Shown here in pieces: positions 36,360 to 45,865 of a DNA stretch of 64,000 nt. Source of the stretch: Rhizobium sp. G21 (lineage in GTDB: Bacteria > Pseudomonadota > Alphaproteobacteria > Rhizobiales > Rhizobiaceae). Every line of letters begins with the position of its first letter. Position 1 is the first letter of the stretch. The notes under the pieces were generated by a model, which had not been told where the DNA came from, did not search any database, and was given only the letters and a program-made list of their open reading frames with translations. The position numbers were made by a program, and so were the translations under genes. The stretch covers positions 930,001 through 994,000 of the forward strand of contig NZ_JACFXW010000001.1 in the NCBI RefSeq assembly GCF_014158035.1, given 5' to 3'.

Positions 36360-36880
36360 TGCCCACCATCATCGTCTCTCCGCTCAAGACGATCGCCGAG
36401 ATGGCCGCGCGGCATCAGGCGACGGAAATGATCAGCCTGATCGCGGAAAAACAGGATTTTCACCGCCCGGGCATCGTGCAGGCGTCTCGCCATTTGAAGC
36501 TTGCGATGAACGACATCGCCTTCGCCGGCAAGGATGGACTGATCGCGCCGCAAGAAAGCCATGTCGAGGCGATCATCGACTTCGCGCGGGGATGGGAACA
36601 GTCTGCGCCGTTGCTCGTTCATTGCTGGATGGGCGTGTCGCGCTCGCCCGCGGCCGCCCTGATCGCGGCGTTGGCCGTTTCGCCCAGCCTGGACGACGAC
36701 GCGCTGGCGCAACAACTCAGAAAGGCCTCGCCACAAGCGACGCCGAATTCGCGATTGATCGAGATCGGCGACGCCGCATTGTCACGAGATGGTCGCCTCG
36801 TCGCAGCCGTCAGAAACATCGGCCGCGGAGCGGAATACAAAGGCGATGCGCCATTCGTTTTTTCTTGGAACGACGATTGA
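36359..36880 (+). CDS. protein tyrosine phosphatase-like protein
   Basis: A 173-residue protein with the cysteine-phosphatase P-loop LVHCWMGVSRSPAA (Cys89, Arg95), so a CX5R tyrosine or dual-specificity phosphatase is likely. The helical N-terminus MPTIIVSPLKTIAEMAARHQ resembles a family common in Hyphomicrobiales. The start ATG shares a base with the HD stop (TAATG). It is in frame with the HD N-terminal piece by chance, so the apparent 376-residue open frame is not a fusion protein. Confidence 0.88.
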   Translation: MPTIIVSPLKTIAEMAARHQATEMISLIAEKQDFHRPGIVQASRHLKLAMNDIAFAGKDGLIAPQESHVEAIIDFARGWEQSAPLLVHCWMGVSRSPAAALIAALAVSPSLDDDALAQQLRKASPQATPNSRLIEIGDAALSRDGRLVAAVRNIGRGAEYKGDAPFVFSWNDD

Positions 36881-36902
36881 TACTGCACTCCTTTTTGTTT
36901 AG

Positions 36903-37988
36903 ATGAGCGCGCATACGTTGCAACGAGTAGTATTAATGCACCCTTATACAAGCCTTCCTGCATCTTCGTTCTGGCGTCCCTCTGTTGCCGATCTCAATGC
37001 GTTCGAGATAAAGGGCCTGTGGTCGCCAAAATTCAACATCAAGCCCCAGCACAAAGTTGCGACCTATGGTTCGTGCTTTGCCCAACACATTGGAAATGCG
37101 CTGCAAAGTCGAGGGTTTAATTGGCACATTGCTGAAAAACCCATCAGCAATATATCTCGTGAGCTTTCCAAGAAATATAATTATAACATTTTCAGCTCGA
37201 GAACGGGCAATATTTATACGACTTCCATTCTCAATCAGTGGGTTTCTTGGGCGAGTGGAGACGCTTCGCCGCCGGAGGAATACTGGAGTTCCGAGGGTCG
37301 AATTTACGATCCTTTTCGACCTACTGTCGAACCCGGTGGTTTTGAGTCCGTGGAAGAGATGCGCCTTTCGCGGGAAGAGACCATAAAGCGCTTCCGCGAC
37401 TCGATCGTTCAATCTCAATTTTTCGTATTCACTTTGGGGTTGACCGAAAGCTGGGTGAACGCGGAGGGCGGCTATGAGTATCCGCTTTGCCCCGGCACGG
37501 TGAAGGGAGAGTTCGACGCCGACCGGCATGTATTTCGCAATCAGGATTACATGACAGTCCGCAACAATCTTGTTCAGGCGATTACCGCAATGCGGTCCCT
37601 CAACCCAAAATTGCGTTTTATCTTGACGGTTTCGCCCGTCCCATTGACTGCGACAGCCTCTGGGGAACATGTCGTCACGGCGACTATGTATTCAAAGTCT
37701 GTCCTGAGGGCCGTTGCGGGTCATATTTCAAATGTCCGACCCAACGTCGACTATTTTCCCTCTTATGAAATCATCAACAGCCCCGTCTTCAAGGGCGCTT
37801 TCTTCGAACCGAATATGCGAAGCGTCAGCGCCTTCGGCGTGGGTTTCGTGATGGACTCGTTTTTCCAGTCACTCTTCGAAAAATTCGGTGAAGTGGTCAC
37901 GACCGCTGAACAGGACACGCGCGAAACAATTTCTGCCGATGTCGTTTGCGAGGAGCAACTGTTGAGCGCCTTCGGGGACAAGAAATGA
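36903..37988 (+). CDS. GSCFA domain protein
   Basis: A 361-residue protein named by its conserved block GSCFAQHIG, preceded by FNIKPQHKVATY and followed by WHIAEKPISNISREL. GSCFA is placed in the SGNH/GDSL hydrolase clan; FTLGLTESW and LTVSPVPLTAT look like further blocks. Base composition is lower in GC than the neighbours (33% in 37141-37200). Its stop overlaps the next gene by ATGA. Some GSCFA proteins lie in polysaccharide loci; the function here is unknown. Foreign origin is suggested by composition. Confidence 0.85.
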   Translation: MSAHTLQRVVLMHPYTSLPASSFWRPSVADLNAFEIKGLWSPKFNIKPQHKVATYGSCFAQHIGNALQSRGFNWHIAEKPISNISRELSKKYNYNIFSSRTGNIYTTSILNQWVSWASGDASPPEEYWSSEGRIYDPFRPTVEPGGFESVEEMRLSREETIKRFRDSIVQSQFFVFTLGLTESWVNAEGGYEYPLCPGTVKGEFDADRHVFRNQDYMTVRNNLVQAITAMRSLNPKLRFILTVSPVPLTATASGEHVVTATMYSKSVLRAVAGHISNVRPNVDYFPSYEIINSPVFKGAFFEPNMRSVSAFGVGFVMDSFFQSLFEKFGEVVTTAEQDTRETISADVVCEEQLLSAFGDKK

Positions 37989-38680
37989 AAATCGCTATCA
38001 TCGGCAACAGCCATATCGCCGCGCTGAAAATGGCTTGGACCGAAGTGTCCACGGAATATGGCAAGCACAACATCACGTTCTTCGGCCATCGCGGCAATCG
38101 GATCGCCAATCTCGTTTTGCAAGACGGGATGCTTGTCGCCGAAGAGCGGAGCTTGCGACGCGGGCTCAAATTCACCTCCGGCGGAATCGGCCGCATCGAT
38201 TTGAAAGCGTTTGACGCGTTCGTCGTGCATGGTATCGGCGTAGAGCCGTTTTATCTTCCTCCGGATCAATTCTTCAGCAACGGTTTCCGGACGCAAGCGG
38301 CCCATGACGTCATGGATAAAGCGCCGGCCATGAAACTCATTCAATCCATCCGCTCCGTGAGTGACCGTCCGGTTTTCGTCGGCCATGTTCCGCTCGCTGT
38401 CGCATCCGAGATTTCGGGAGACCAAAGCCCGGACGCCTTCTTCAACGGCATGAAATTCGCGGAAGACACGGTTTTCTCGAAGCTGAAGGCGCGACTGGTT
38501 TTGCAGCCGCCGGAGACGATCGTCAACGGACGAAACACCGATCCGATCTACAAGCAGGGATCGACCAGCCTCGCCGTCGGCGACGCCTGGGACAACACGC
38601 CTCATCGCACCATCGACCGGTTCCACATGAACGGCGAATATGGAAAGCGGTGGCTGGGAGCCTTCTTCGCTATGCTGTGA
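37985..38680 (+). CDS. SGNH-hydrolase-like protein
   Basis: A 231-residue protein beginning MKIAIIGNSHIAALKMAW, where GNSH fits block I of SGNH hydrolases, with VVHGIGVEP, VGHVPLAVA, and the C-terminal DRFHMNGEYGKRW as a DxxH block V. It overlaps the GSCFA gene by 4 bp (ATGA). Two adjacent SGNH-clan proteins could remove or transfer acyl groups on a surface glycan; proximity to flagellin suggests but does not show a link. Assignment is from motifs only. Confidence 0.7.
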   Translation: MKIAIIGNSHIAALKMAWTEVSTEYGKHNITFFGHRGNRIANLVLQDGMLVAEERSLRRGLKFTSGGIGRIDLKAFDAFVVHGIGVEPFYLPPDQFFSNGFRTQAAHDVMDKAPAMKLIQSIRSVSDRPVFVGHVPLAVASEISGDQSPDAFFNGMKFAEDTVFSKLKARLVLQPPETIVNGRNTDPIYKQGSTSLAVGDAWDNTPHRTIDRFHMNGEYGKRWLGAFFAML

Positions 38681-38805
38681 GCATGGCGTTATCTGCCAAG
38701 AAGGGAACCCGAAGGCTTCAAGAGCCGCGAACGAATTTATGGAGACGGTTGCCGGATCGTCCGGCTTCCGGCCACAAGCCCTACGGACCGCCCAGCAAGT
38801 TTCGG

Positions 38806-39290
38806 TCAGGCGACGATAAGGTCGTTTCCGTAACTCTCGGTGACGCGCGGACCACTCGCGAGCAATTGCTGCACGATCCTTCCGTGATCCAGCAGCATCA
38901 GGCGGATTTCGCGTTCGATCATCCGCACGGCGAGTTCGGGACCGATCACGGCGTTGTCGTTCATCTCCTCGAAGCGTAGTTGCGAGACGCTGACTAGACG
39001 CAAGTGTTCGTCCGGCAGTCGCTCGATCCGTTTCAGGAGCGCGAGACGCAGGAAGTCGTGGATGAACTTGTCGCCGTAGGCGGTGTCGCCTTTCAGCATG
39101 CCGTAGCAATAATAATCCCAAGCGCTGATCTGTCGTTCACCGGCATGGATCGTCATGCGAGAGAAACGCTTGCGGCCCATTTTGATCACCTTGCCGGCAA
39201 TGGTCTTGACCGAATGCTGGGCGAAATCGTCCACAAGGCCTTGTAGACGCAGGCGGCGAATTCCACATCCTTCAATAGGAAGGTCGACAA
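38806..39290 (-). CDS. hypothetical protein, TTG start (frameshifted)
   Basis: The reverse strand has AAAGGAG seven bases before a TTG at 39290, reading (M)STFLLKDVEFAACVYKAL; it then shifts near 39232-39236, where one base is missing, to VDDFAQHSVKTIAGKVIKMG and on to the stop at 38806. Repaired length is 161 residues. Features include RMTIHAGERQISAWDYYCY and a helical C-terminal half. No family recognised. It lies between the SGNH pair and flagellin, on the flagellin strand, 199 bp downstream of flagellin's stop. Confidence 0.6.
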
Positions 39291-39489
39291 GTGATCACTC
39301 CTTTCGCCACGCCCGTCATGATTCGCTCGTTCGAGCTTGATGAATTTATGACAACTGGCGGTGTTCGTTGACAATCCTCGATCAATCCTGCGCCAAGCCT
39401 GTGCACTGGCCTCAAATCTCATTTTGTTTCGGCCGCGGCGGGATAGCGGTCCTTCAAGCCAACGGCCGCCAGAACCCTCATGCGTCTCG

Positions 39490-40454
39490 TCAGCTGTACA
39501 GGCGAAGAATGTTCTGTGGTTGCTCGTTGGCGATCGACAGAGCGGACTGCCCCAGTTGCTGCCGCGTCTGCAGCGCGCTCAGCCGCGCCGAGACTGCATT
39601 CATATCCGCGTCGACCAGTTTGCCGACGCCGCGGTCCATCGCCTGGCCGAGATCGGCGTTGAATTCCGTCTGCAGATCGATTCGCTGTTGAAGCGCGCCC
39701 AGCGTCGCGGCGCGGCCGATCATCTTTTTGGTCATCGCGTCGACGACCGAAATCATATCGTCAATGTCGGCGTCGTCCGTCGCATTGATATCTCGATTTC
39801 GGCATGGCCCGCGCTGTTGACGCCGTTGAACAACACCCAATCCGTCGCGAGGCCCAGGCTGTCGGCGAATGCCGAATTGGTGACGATTCCACTCTCGCCC
39901 GTGACGTCGTCGACGATGTAGAACACCTGTTCCGTATCGGGCGCAGACGTCATGTCGTAGTCGATGGTGTTGACCGAAAGACCCATATTCAGGCTGCGGG
40001 TCAGCGATGCGATCACCTCTTGCGGCTCGTCTTGCCCCGCTTGGGTCATGTGCAGCCAGTTTTCGCCGGCGAAGGAGGATGCTTCCGCGATGCTGCGTAC
40101 CTGGGCGCGCAGTTCGGACAGTTCCGCATTCACCTTGTCGCGATCTACGCCCGGTTCTCGCGCTGCGACGAGCTTCTGTTTGATGACGTCCATCACCTCT
40201 ATGGCCTGCGCAAACCCCACGGACGCCGTATCGATCACCGCCGAACCGAAACCCAGTCCCTCCTGCACCGCCGTCAGGGCCCGGTTGTCCGACTTGATCG
40301 TGGTGGCGATCGACCAGTATGCGGCATTGTCGGACGACGTCGAGATTCTCAAGCCGCCGCTGGTTTGCGACTGCGCTCGCGCCAGGTCGACATCATTGGT
40401 TCTCAGCGCCCGCTGCGCGCCGATGGCGGCAGTATTCGTATGTAAGCTATACAT
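39490..40454 (-). CDS. flagellin (frameshifted before the C-terminal domain)
   Basis: The N-terminal D0/D1 domain is typical (MYSLHTNTAAIGAQRAL, LARAQSQTSGGLRISTSSDN, SIAEASSFAGENWL), followed by a central variable part. Near 39795-39800 one base is missing, and the C-terminal coiled domain (DADIDDMISVVDAMTK, LGALQQRIDLQTEFNADLG, SALSIANEQPQNILRLY) resumes in another frame to the stop at 39490, about 321 residues once repaired. An isolated flagellin gene without other flagellar genes nearby; the rest of the flagellar cluster must be elsewhere. Confidence 0.88.
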
Positions 40455-40662
40455 GTTTTACTCAAATAATGGCGACGAAATACATTATGCTCGTAGTAAA
40501 TTTTTATCGTGAATACCGTCTTAACGGTGGATTGCGATTAATCATATCCATTGGCCGTTTGCGCCGTTAAATGCGTGAATTGTGGGAATTTTGCCCCGAC
40601 GCTTCCATTTTGCCCGTTCATGACTATGGTCCGCCCATCCCAAATAAGGACGAGAACACGCC

Positions 40663-43041
40663 ATGCCCGCAGACATGAACCGCCTAGCCGCCACGATCGC
40701 TTCCGAGATCAACGCAAGGCCGCAACAGGTGCAGGCAGCCGTGGGTCTGATCGACGAAGGGTCGACCATTCCCTTCATCGCCCGCTATCGCAAGGAAGTG
40801 ACGGGCGGGCTGGACGACACCCAGCTCCGCACGCTTTCCGAACGGCTGGTCTATCTGAGGGAAATGGAGGCGCGACGCGACACGATCCTCGACTCCATTC
40901 AAACCCAGGGCAAGATGACGGACGAACTCCGGCTCAAGATCCTGCAGGCGGACACCAAGGCGGTGCTCGAGGACATCTATCTTCCCTACAAGCCCAAGCG
41001 CCGCACCCGCGCCCAGATCGCCCGGGAGCGCGGCCTCGGTGCATTGGCGGAAGCGATCCTCGCCGATCGCGCGGCGACGCCCGCCAAGCTTGCCGAAGCC
41101 TTCGTCAAGGACGAGGTGACGGATGTGAAAATGGCGCTCGAAGGCGCGCGCGACATCATCGCCGAAGACCTGTCGGAAAACGCCGAACTCATCGGCCGGC
41201 TCAGGGGCCATATGCAGGCCCGCGCCGTGCTGGTGTCCAAAGTCGCCGACGCCAAGAAGGATAATGCGGAAAAATTCTCCGACTATTTCGACCACAAGGA
41301 ACCCTGGGCCAAGGCGCCCAGCCATCGCGTGCTCGCCATGCTGCGCGGCTGGAACGAGGAAGTCTTGTCCGTGACGCTCGAGGTCGACGCCGACGATCTC
41401 TCGCCGATCAAGCCGGCTGAAGCGATCGTGGCGGCGGCGCTCGACACGCGCGGCAGCGGGCCAGGCGACCAATGGCTTCGCGACGCCGCGGGCTGGACCT
41501 GGCGCGTGAAGCTGTTCTCCTCGCTGTCGCTCGAACTCATCCGGGACATGCGCGAGCGCGCCGAGGAAGAGGCCATCCACGTCTTCGCCCGCAATCTCAA
41601 GGATTTGCTGCTGGCTGCGCCCGCAGGCATGCGCCGCGCCATCGGGCTCGATCCGGGCATCCGCACCGGCGTGAAGGTGGCGGTGGTCGACGAGACGGGC
41701 AAGCTGCTCGACACATCCACCGTCTACCCGTTCCAGCCACGCAACGACTTGATGGGCGCGCAGACCGAGATCGCCAGCCTAATCCGCAAGCACAAGGTCG
41801 ACCTCATCGCCATCGGCAACGGAACGGCAAGTCGCGAGACCGAAAAGCTGGTGGCCGACCTGCTGGGAAAATTGCCGGCGCCCAAGCCGACCAAGGTGAT
41901 CGTTTCGGAAGCCGGCGCGTCGGTCTATTCGGCGTCGGAACTGGCGGCAAAAGAATTTCCGCAGCTCGACGTGTCGCTGCGCGGCGCGGTCTCCATCGCG
42001 CGGCGCCTGCAGGATCCGCTCGCGGAGCTGGTCAAGATCGAGCCGAAATCGATCGGCGTCGGCCAGTACCAGCATGACGTCGACCAGGGCAAGCTCGGTC
42101 GATCGCTGGACGGCGTCGTCGAAGACGCGGTGAACGCCGTGGGCGTCGATCTCAACACCGCATCGGCCCCTCTGCTCTCGCGTGTATCCGGCCTGAACCA
42201 GACGCTTGCGACACTGATCGTCGCCCATCGCGACGAGAACGGCGCGTTCAAAAGCCGTAAGGAGTTGATGAAAGTGCCGCGGCTCGGCGCCCGCACGTTC
42301 GAGCAATGCGCGGGCTTTCTCCGCATCGCCAACGGCAAGGAGCCGCTCGACGCCTCCTCCGTGCACCCGGAAGCCTATGACGTCGCCCGCAGGATCGTCG
42401 CTGCCTGCGGCCGCGATCTGCGCAGCATCATGGGCGACAGCGCAACGCTGAAAAAGCTCGATCCGCGCCAGTTCATCGACGACAAATTCGGCCTTCCTAC
42501 CGTCAAGGACATCATCGCCGAACTGGAAAAGCCGGGTCGCGACCCGCGCCCGGAATTCAAGACCGCGACATTCGCCGACGGTATCGAGGAAATCAGCGAC
42601 CTCCGGCCGGGCATGATGCTGGAAGGCACGGTCACCAATGTCGCCGCCTTCGGCGCCTTCGTCGATATCGGCGTGCATCAGGACGGGCTGGTGCATGTGT
42701 CCGAACTCGCCGACCGTTTCATCAAGGATCCGCATGAGGTCGTAAAAGCCGGCGACATCGTCAAGGTGCGGGTGGTGGAGGTCGACGCCAAACGCAAACG
42801 CATCGCACTGTCGATGAAGAAGGAGGCGAGCGGCCCGCGCGAACCGCGCGAAGACCGCAATCGCGGCGGTTCGGCCGGCGCCAATTACCGGCAGGCTGCG
42901 CCGAAGCAGCCGCAGCCGAGCCAGGGCGCCTTCGGCGCTGCGTTGATGGAAGCGATGAAGAAAAATGATGCCGGAGCGGGCGGCGGCCGCGCCGCCCACC
43001 CCGGAAAGTTGCCGGCCGCGCGCACCTACACGGGGCCGTAA
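40663..43041 (+). CDS. tex: RNA-binding transcription accessory protein Tex
   Basis: A 792-residue Tex protein: N-terminal helical domain ([35 protein letters not shown]), a YqgF/RuvC-like RNase H domain ([18 protein letters not shown]), tandem helix-hairpin-helix ([20 protein letters not shown]), and a C-terminal S1 RNA-binding domain ([19 protein letters not shown]) with a basic Gly/Pro tail. Tex is conserved and affects toxin or stress gene expression in several bacteria. It diverges from flagellin over 208 bp. Confidence 0.96.
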   Translation: MPADMNRLAATIASEINARPQQVQAAVGLIDEGSTIPFIARYRKEVTGGLDDTQLRTLSERLVYLREMEARRDTILDSIQTQGKMTDELRLKILQADTKAVLEDIYLPYKPKRRTRAQIARERGLGALAEAILADRAATPAKLAEAFVKDEVTDVKMALEGARDIIAEDLSENAELIGRLRGHMQARAVLVSKVADAKKDNAEKFSDYFDHKEPWAKAPSHRVLAMLRGWNEEVLSVTLEVDADDLSPIKPAEAIVAAALDTRGSGPGDQWLRDAAGWTWRVKLFSSLSLELIRDMRERAEEEAIHVFARNLKDLLLAAPAGMRRAIGLDPGIRTGVKVAVVDETGKLLDTSTVYPFQPRNDLMGAQTEIASLIRKHKVDLIAIGNGTASRETEKLVADLLGKLPAPKPTKVIVSEAGASVYSASELAAKEFPQLDVSLRGAVSIARRLQDPLAELVKIEPKSIGVGQYQHDVDQGKLGRSLDGVVEDAVNAVGVDLNTASAPLLSRVSGLNQTLATLIVAHRDENGAFKSRKELMKVPRLGARTFEQCAGFLRIANGKEPLDASSVHPEAYDVARRIVAACGRDLRSIMGDSATLKKLDPRQFIDDKFGLPTVKDIIAELEKPGRDPRPEFKTATFADGIEEISDLRPGMMLEGTVTNVAAFGAFVDIGVHQDGLVHVSELADRFIKDPHEVVKAGDIVKVRVVEVDAKRKRIALSMKKEASGPREPREDRNRGGSAGANYRQAAPKQPQPSQGAFGAALMEAMKKNDAGAGGGRAAHPGKLPAARTYTGP

Positions 43042-43078
43042 ATGTTCCGAATTATTGGCGAATCGTCGTCCTCGCTGC

Positions 43079-43105
43079 GGAACGATCAGCCGACGTCGTG
43101 CGTTT
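43079..43105 (+). promoter_or_regulatory. EcfG-type general stress promoter (GGAAC-N17-CGTTT)
   Basis: GGAAC at 43079-43083, a 17 bp spacer, then CGTTT at 43101-43105 match the alphaproteobacterial EcfG consensus exactly. The predicted start near 43112 leaves a leader of about 35 nt with a GAGGAG ribosome binding site before the ATG at 43147. The downstream membrane protein is therefore a likely general-stress-response target. Confidence 0.75.
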
Positions 43106-43146
43106 CCTCGCCGTCCATTAGCGGACACTTAAGAGGAGATTTTTCC

Positions 43147-44055
43147 ATGGCGGACACGATGACCCTGCACACATATAGGGACGGAGACGGCATTGTCGCC
43201 GCTCAGCCCGCAATCAACAAGGTTTCCTGGGGCGCGGTTTTCGCAGGCGTGGCGATTGCCCTGACCGTGCAGTTGCTGATCAATCTCCTGGGAGCCGGCG
43301 TCGGGGCGGCGATCATCGACCCCACGACGACGGACAATCCCGGCGCCGGCGCATTCTCGACCGGCGCGGCCGTCTGGTTTGTCGCCAGCGGCCTGATCGC
43401 CTCCTTCCTCGGCGGTTATGTCGCAAGCCGCATGTCAGGACGCTCGCTCCGCTCGATCGGAGGCCTGCATGCCCTGACGAGCTGGGCCGTGACGACGCTG
43501 GTGATCGTCTATCTGCTGACGACCTCGGTCGGCGCCTTGATCGGCGGGGCGTTCACCGGGCTGAGCTCGATCGTCTCGGGCGCCGGCTCCACCGTGTCGG
43601 CGGCGGCAGGGGCCGCGGCTCCGGCAGCGCTCAACACGGTCGCCAATCCGATGGCCGCGATCGAGCAGCGCATCCGCGAGGCGAGCGGCGGCAACGATCC
43701 CGCAGCGCTACGCGACATGGCGGTGACCTCCATGCAGGCGCTGTTGACGGGTGATCAGGCCAAGGCCGAGGAAGCCCGCGAACAGGCGGCGAATGCCTTG
43801 GCCCGCGCCCAGAACATCCCGGTCGAACAGGCCCGCCAGCAGGTGCAGACCTATGAAACCCAGTACCGGGACGCCATGGCGGCCGCCAAGCAACAGGCCG
43901 CGGACGCAGCCCAGACGGCGACCAAGGCGATTTCGGCCGGAGCGGTGCTCTCGGTGATCGCGCTCGCCCTCGGCGCCCTCGCCAGCTGGTTTGGCGGGTT
44001 CATCGGCGCCGGCGCCAATCGTCGGCTGGAAAACGACATGGTCGTGGTTCGCTGA
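43147..44055 (+). CDS. membrane protein, hypothetical (EcfG-controlled candidate)
   Basis: A 302-residue protein. After SWGAVFAGVAIALTVQLLIN it has helices near 28-45, 65-90, 105-130 and a final one near 275-295, with a soluble Ala/Gln/Glu-rich stretch at about 155-260 that looks coiled coil (EQAANALARAQNIPVEQARQ). Such proteins are sometimes annotated PhnA-like in rhizobia, without functional proof. An exact EcfG-type promoter lies about 45 bp upstream, so it is probably induced in general stress. A terminator follows. Confidence 0.82.
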   Translation: MADTMTLHTYRDGDGIVAAQPAINKVSWGAVFAGVAIALTVQLLINLLGAGVGAAIIDPTTTDNPGAGAFSTGAAVWFVASGLIASFLGGYVASRMSGRSLRSIGGLHALTSWAVTTLVIVYLLTTSVGALIGGAFTGLSSIVSGAGSTVSAAAGAAAPAALNTVANPMAAIEQRIREASGGNDPAALRDMAVTSMQALLTGDQAKAEEAREQAANALARAQNIPVEQARQQVQTYETQYRDAMAAAKQQAADAAQTATKAISAGAVLSVIALALGALASWFGGFIGAGANRRLENDMVVVR

Positions 44056-44074
44056 GAGCCTGTCCTGATGAGGG

Positions 44075-44100
44075 AGGCCGCGCTCGTCGCGGCCTTTCTC
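44075..44100 (+). terminator. Rho-independent terminator
   Basis: Perfect 8 bp stem AGGCCGCG / CGCGGCCT with a 5-base loop, followed by TTCTCTTTAT. It ends the membrane-protein transcript; the convergent reductase gene stops at 44122. Confidence 0.75.
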
Positions 44101-44121
44101 TTTATATGGAAGATATGCAGA

Positions 44122-45120
44122 TCAGCGCCGCCAGACGCCTTTGCCGGAAAGCCTGACGCGGTCATGCGGTCGGGTAAAGTCAATCAGCGGGCCCTTCGGC
44201 ACTATACGCGTCGGATTGACGTGGGCGATGGAATAATAGCCAGCCTTGATGTCGGTAATCGACACGGTCTCGGCAATGCCGTCCCATTGATAGAGTTCGC
44301 GGGCATAGGCGGCGAGGTTGGGATAGTCCTCGATCCGGCGCAGATTGCACTTGAACGCGCCGACATAGGCGACATCAAAACGGATCAGCGTCACGAACAG
44401 CCGAATGTCGGCCTCGGTCATAAACTCTCCGGCCACGTAACGATGTTCGCCGAGATGCGCTTCCAGCTTGTCCAGCGTCTCGAACAGCGCCGTGACGGCG
44501 GCGTCGTAGGCGCTCTGCGTCTTGGCGAATCCCGCTTTGTAGACGCCGTTGTTGACGGTGTTGTAGATGAGCGCGTTCCAGCGGTCGATCTCGGCCCTGA
44601 GCGGTTCCGGATAGAAATCCAGGCGATTGCCGGTCAGCCCGTCGAATGCGGTGTTCAGCATGCGGATGATGTCGGCGGATTCGTTGTTGACGATCCGGCC
44701 TTCCTTGCGGTCCCAGAGCGCCGGCACCGAGACCTTGCCGGAATAATGGGGATCGGAAAGTGTATACAGCTGGTGCTGATAGGAGATGGCGGGGCTGCCC
44801 TCGCCCGTATCCTGCGGTTCGGGATATTCCCAGCCATTGTCAGTCATCGCGCCTGCGGCGATCGAGACCGGCATCAGTTGCCCGAGACCTTTGAGATTGC
44901 GCATCATGAAGGTGCGCGACGCCCAGGGGCAAAGCCGGGAGATGAACAGCTGAAACCGGCCCGGCTCGGCTTTTACGCCACGCTGCCCTTCCGGCCCCGG
45001 TCCGCCATCGGCGGTCAACCAGTCCCGAAATTTGGTCGGTTCGCGATGGAAGACGCCGTTTTTCATCTCGTTGGCGGCGACGTCGTCATTGACCCATTTT
45101 CCGTCGATCAGCTGCGGCAT
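44122..45120 (-). CDS. yqjG: glutathionyl-hydroquinone reductase (Xi-class GST, YqjG/ECM4)
   Basis: A 332-residue glutathione transferase-like protein. The catalytic cysteine is Cys64 in SRLCPWASRT, the Xi-class hallmark replacing Ser or Tyr. FRDWLTADGGPGPEG and EGRIVNNESADIIRM add to the match. It reduces glutathionyl-hydroquinones and may protect against quinones. The ATG at 45120 (MPQLIDGKWV) is selected over a longer upstream extension that is out of family. It precedes a convergent terminator-bearing gene. Confidence 0.93.
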   Translation of the reverse strand: MPQLIDGKWVNDDVAANEMKNGVFHREPTKFRDWLTADGGPGPEGQRGVKAEPGRFQLFISRLCPWASRTFMMRNLKGLGQLMPVSIAAGAMTDNGWEYPEPQDTGEGSPAISYQHQLYTLSDPHYSGKVSVPALWDRKEGRIVNNESADIIRMLNTAFDGLTGNRLDFYPEPLRAEIDRWNALIYNTVNNGVYKAGFAKTQSAYDAAVTALFETLDKLEAHLGEHRYVAGEFMTEADIRLFVTLIRFDVAYVGAFKCNLRRIEDYPNLAAYARELYQWDGIAETVSITDIKAGYYSIAHVNPTRIVPKGPLIDFTRPHDRVRLSGKGVWRR

Positions 45121-45235
45121 GATCCAATCCTCGCATCGGCGCACGGCGCCGTTGATGATACCAGCCTGCAATGGACGCAAATGCACCGGCGGACAAGCCG
45201 GCGGACGGTTGACGCTTCGTTGCGAAAAGCGAGGC

Positions 45236-45521
45236 TTATGGGGTATCGGGAGGGTAGAGCTGGGCGGCGTGGAGGAGGTTGGCGATAACGACAGTGGCGC
45301 CATCGATTCTGTACACAACGATATAGGACGTTCCAGTGACACCAAGTTCCCGGGTGTCGCGCGTTTTGCCATTCGGTCCCAATTCAGGAAAATGCCGAAG
45401 CTGACGTACTCCTTAATATTCTGGCCCTCAGCCTAAGCGCCGCGGCGCGATCAATGCGGTAAACATACGCGGTGAGTTGGGGAAGTTCCGAAGAAGCGAT
45501 ATCGGACCACCGAATACTCAC
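45236..45521 (-). CDS. parE: type II toxin, RelE/ParE family (frameshifted)
   Basis: Starts at GTG 45521 within the antitoxin stop (GTGA) as VSIRWSDIASSELPQLTAYV; shifts near 45402-45412, where one extra base would be removed, and continues RQLRHFPELGPNGKTRDTRE, GTSYIVVYRI and ANLLHAAQLYPP to TAA at 45236, giving 94 residues. RELxVxGTxYIVVYR and the LLHAAQxYP end are standard for RelE/ParE. If the shift is real, this toxin is dead. Confidence 0.75.
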
Positions 45522-45778
45522 TTCAATCCGGCTCCACGATCGAGGCGGTCAATCAGTTCTTCAACCATAGCCTCGACTTCTTCCTGAGTATGGAAAATCG
45601 CATCGGGACGGCGAATGTAATCCAGCCCCTCGTGCACTTTGCGCCGGAACCAGGCGTCATATTCCGCCTGCTCCTCGGCGGTCAGCGTCTCCTGCGGCCC
45701 CCACACGGCTTCATCCCAGGCCTCGTCATCCTCGGCAGGCGCGCGCGAGAGGCGATTGCGGTTCTTCGTTGAAACCAT
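45518..45778 (-). CDS. antitoxin, stability-determinant type
   Basis: An 86-residue acidic protein whose core (AEYDAWFRRKVHEGLDYIRR, then FHTQEEVEAMVEELIDRL) resembles the alphaproteobacterial stability-determinant antitoxins paired with RelE/ParE toxins. The ATG at 45778 (MVSTKNRNRL) is the likely start, though an ATG at 45790 is in frame. GTGA overlap with the toxin start is the same arrangement seen at 10555-10558. It sits downstream of era, where recO is often found in other alphaproteobacteria. Confidence 0.78.
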   Translation of the reverse strand: MVSTKNRNRLSRAPAEDDEAWDEAVWGPQETLTAEEQAEYDAWFRRKVHEGLDYIRRPDAIFHTQEEVEAMVEELIDRLDRGAGLK

Positions 45779-45865
45779 CGGACCGGGCATGGCTTGATCT
45801 CCCATTCGGCCACTATAAGCCATCATGCAGCGGAGGCAAAATACGCGCCCAGATTGTCCCTGGCG

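Noticed and set aside
38650..38979. 109-codon plus-strand frame after the SGNH gene
   Set aside because: It overlaps the SGNH gene end and the opposing unknown gene, which has the better coding signals.
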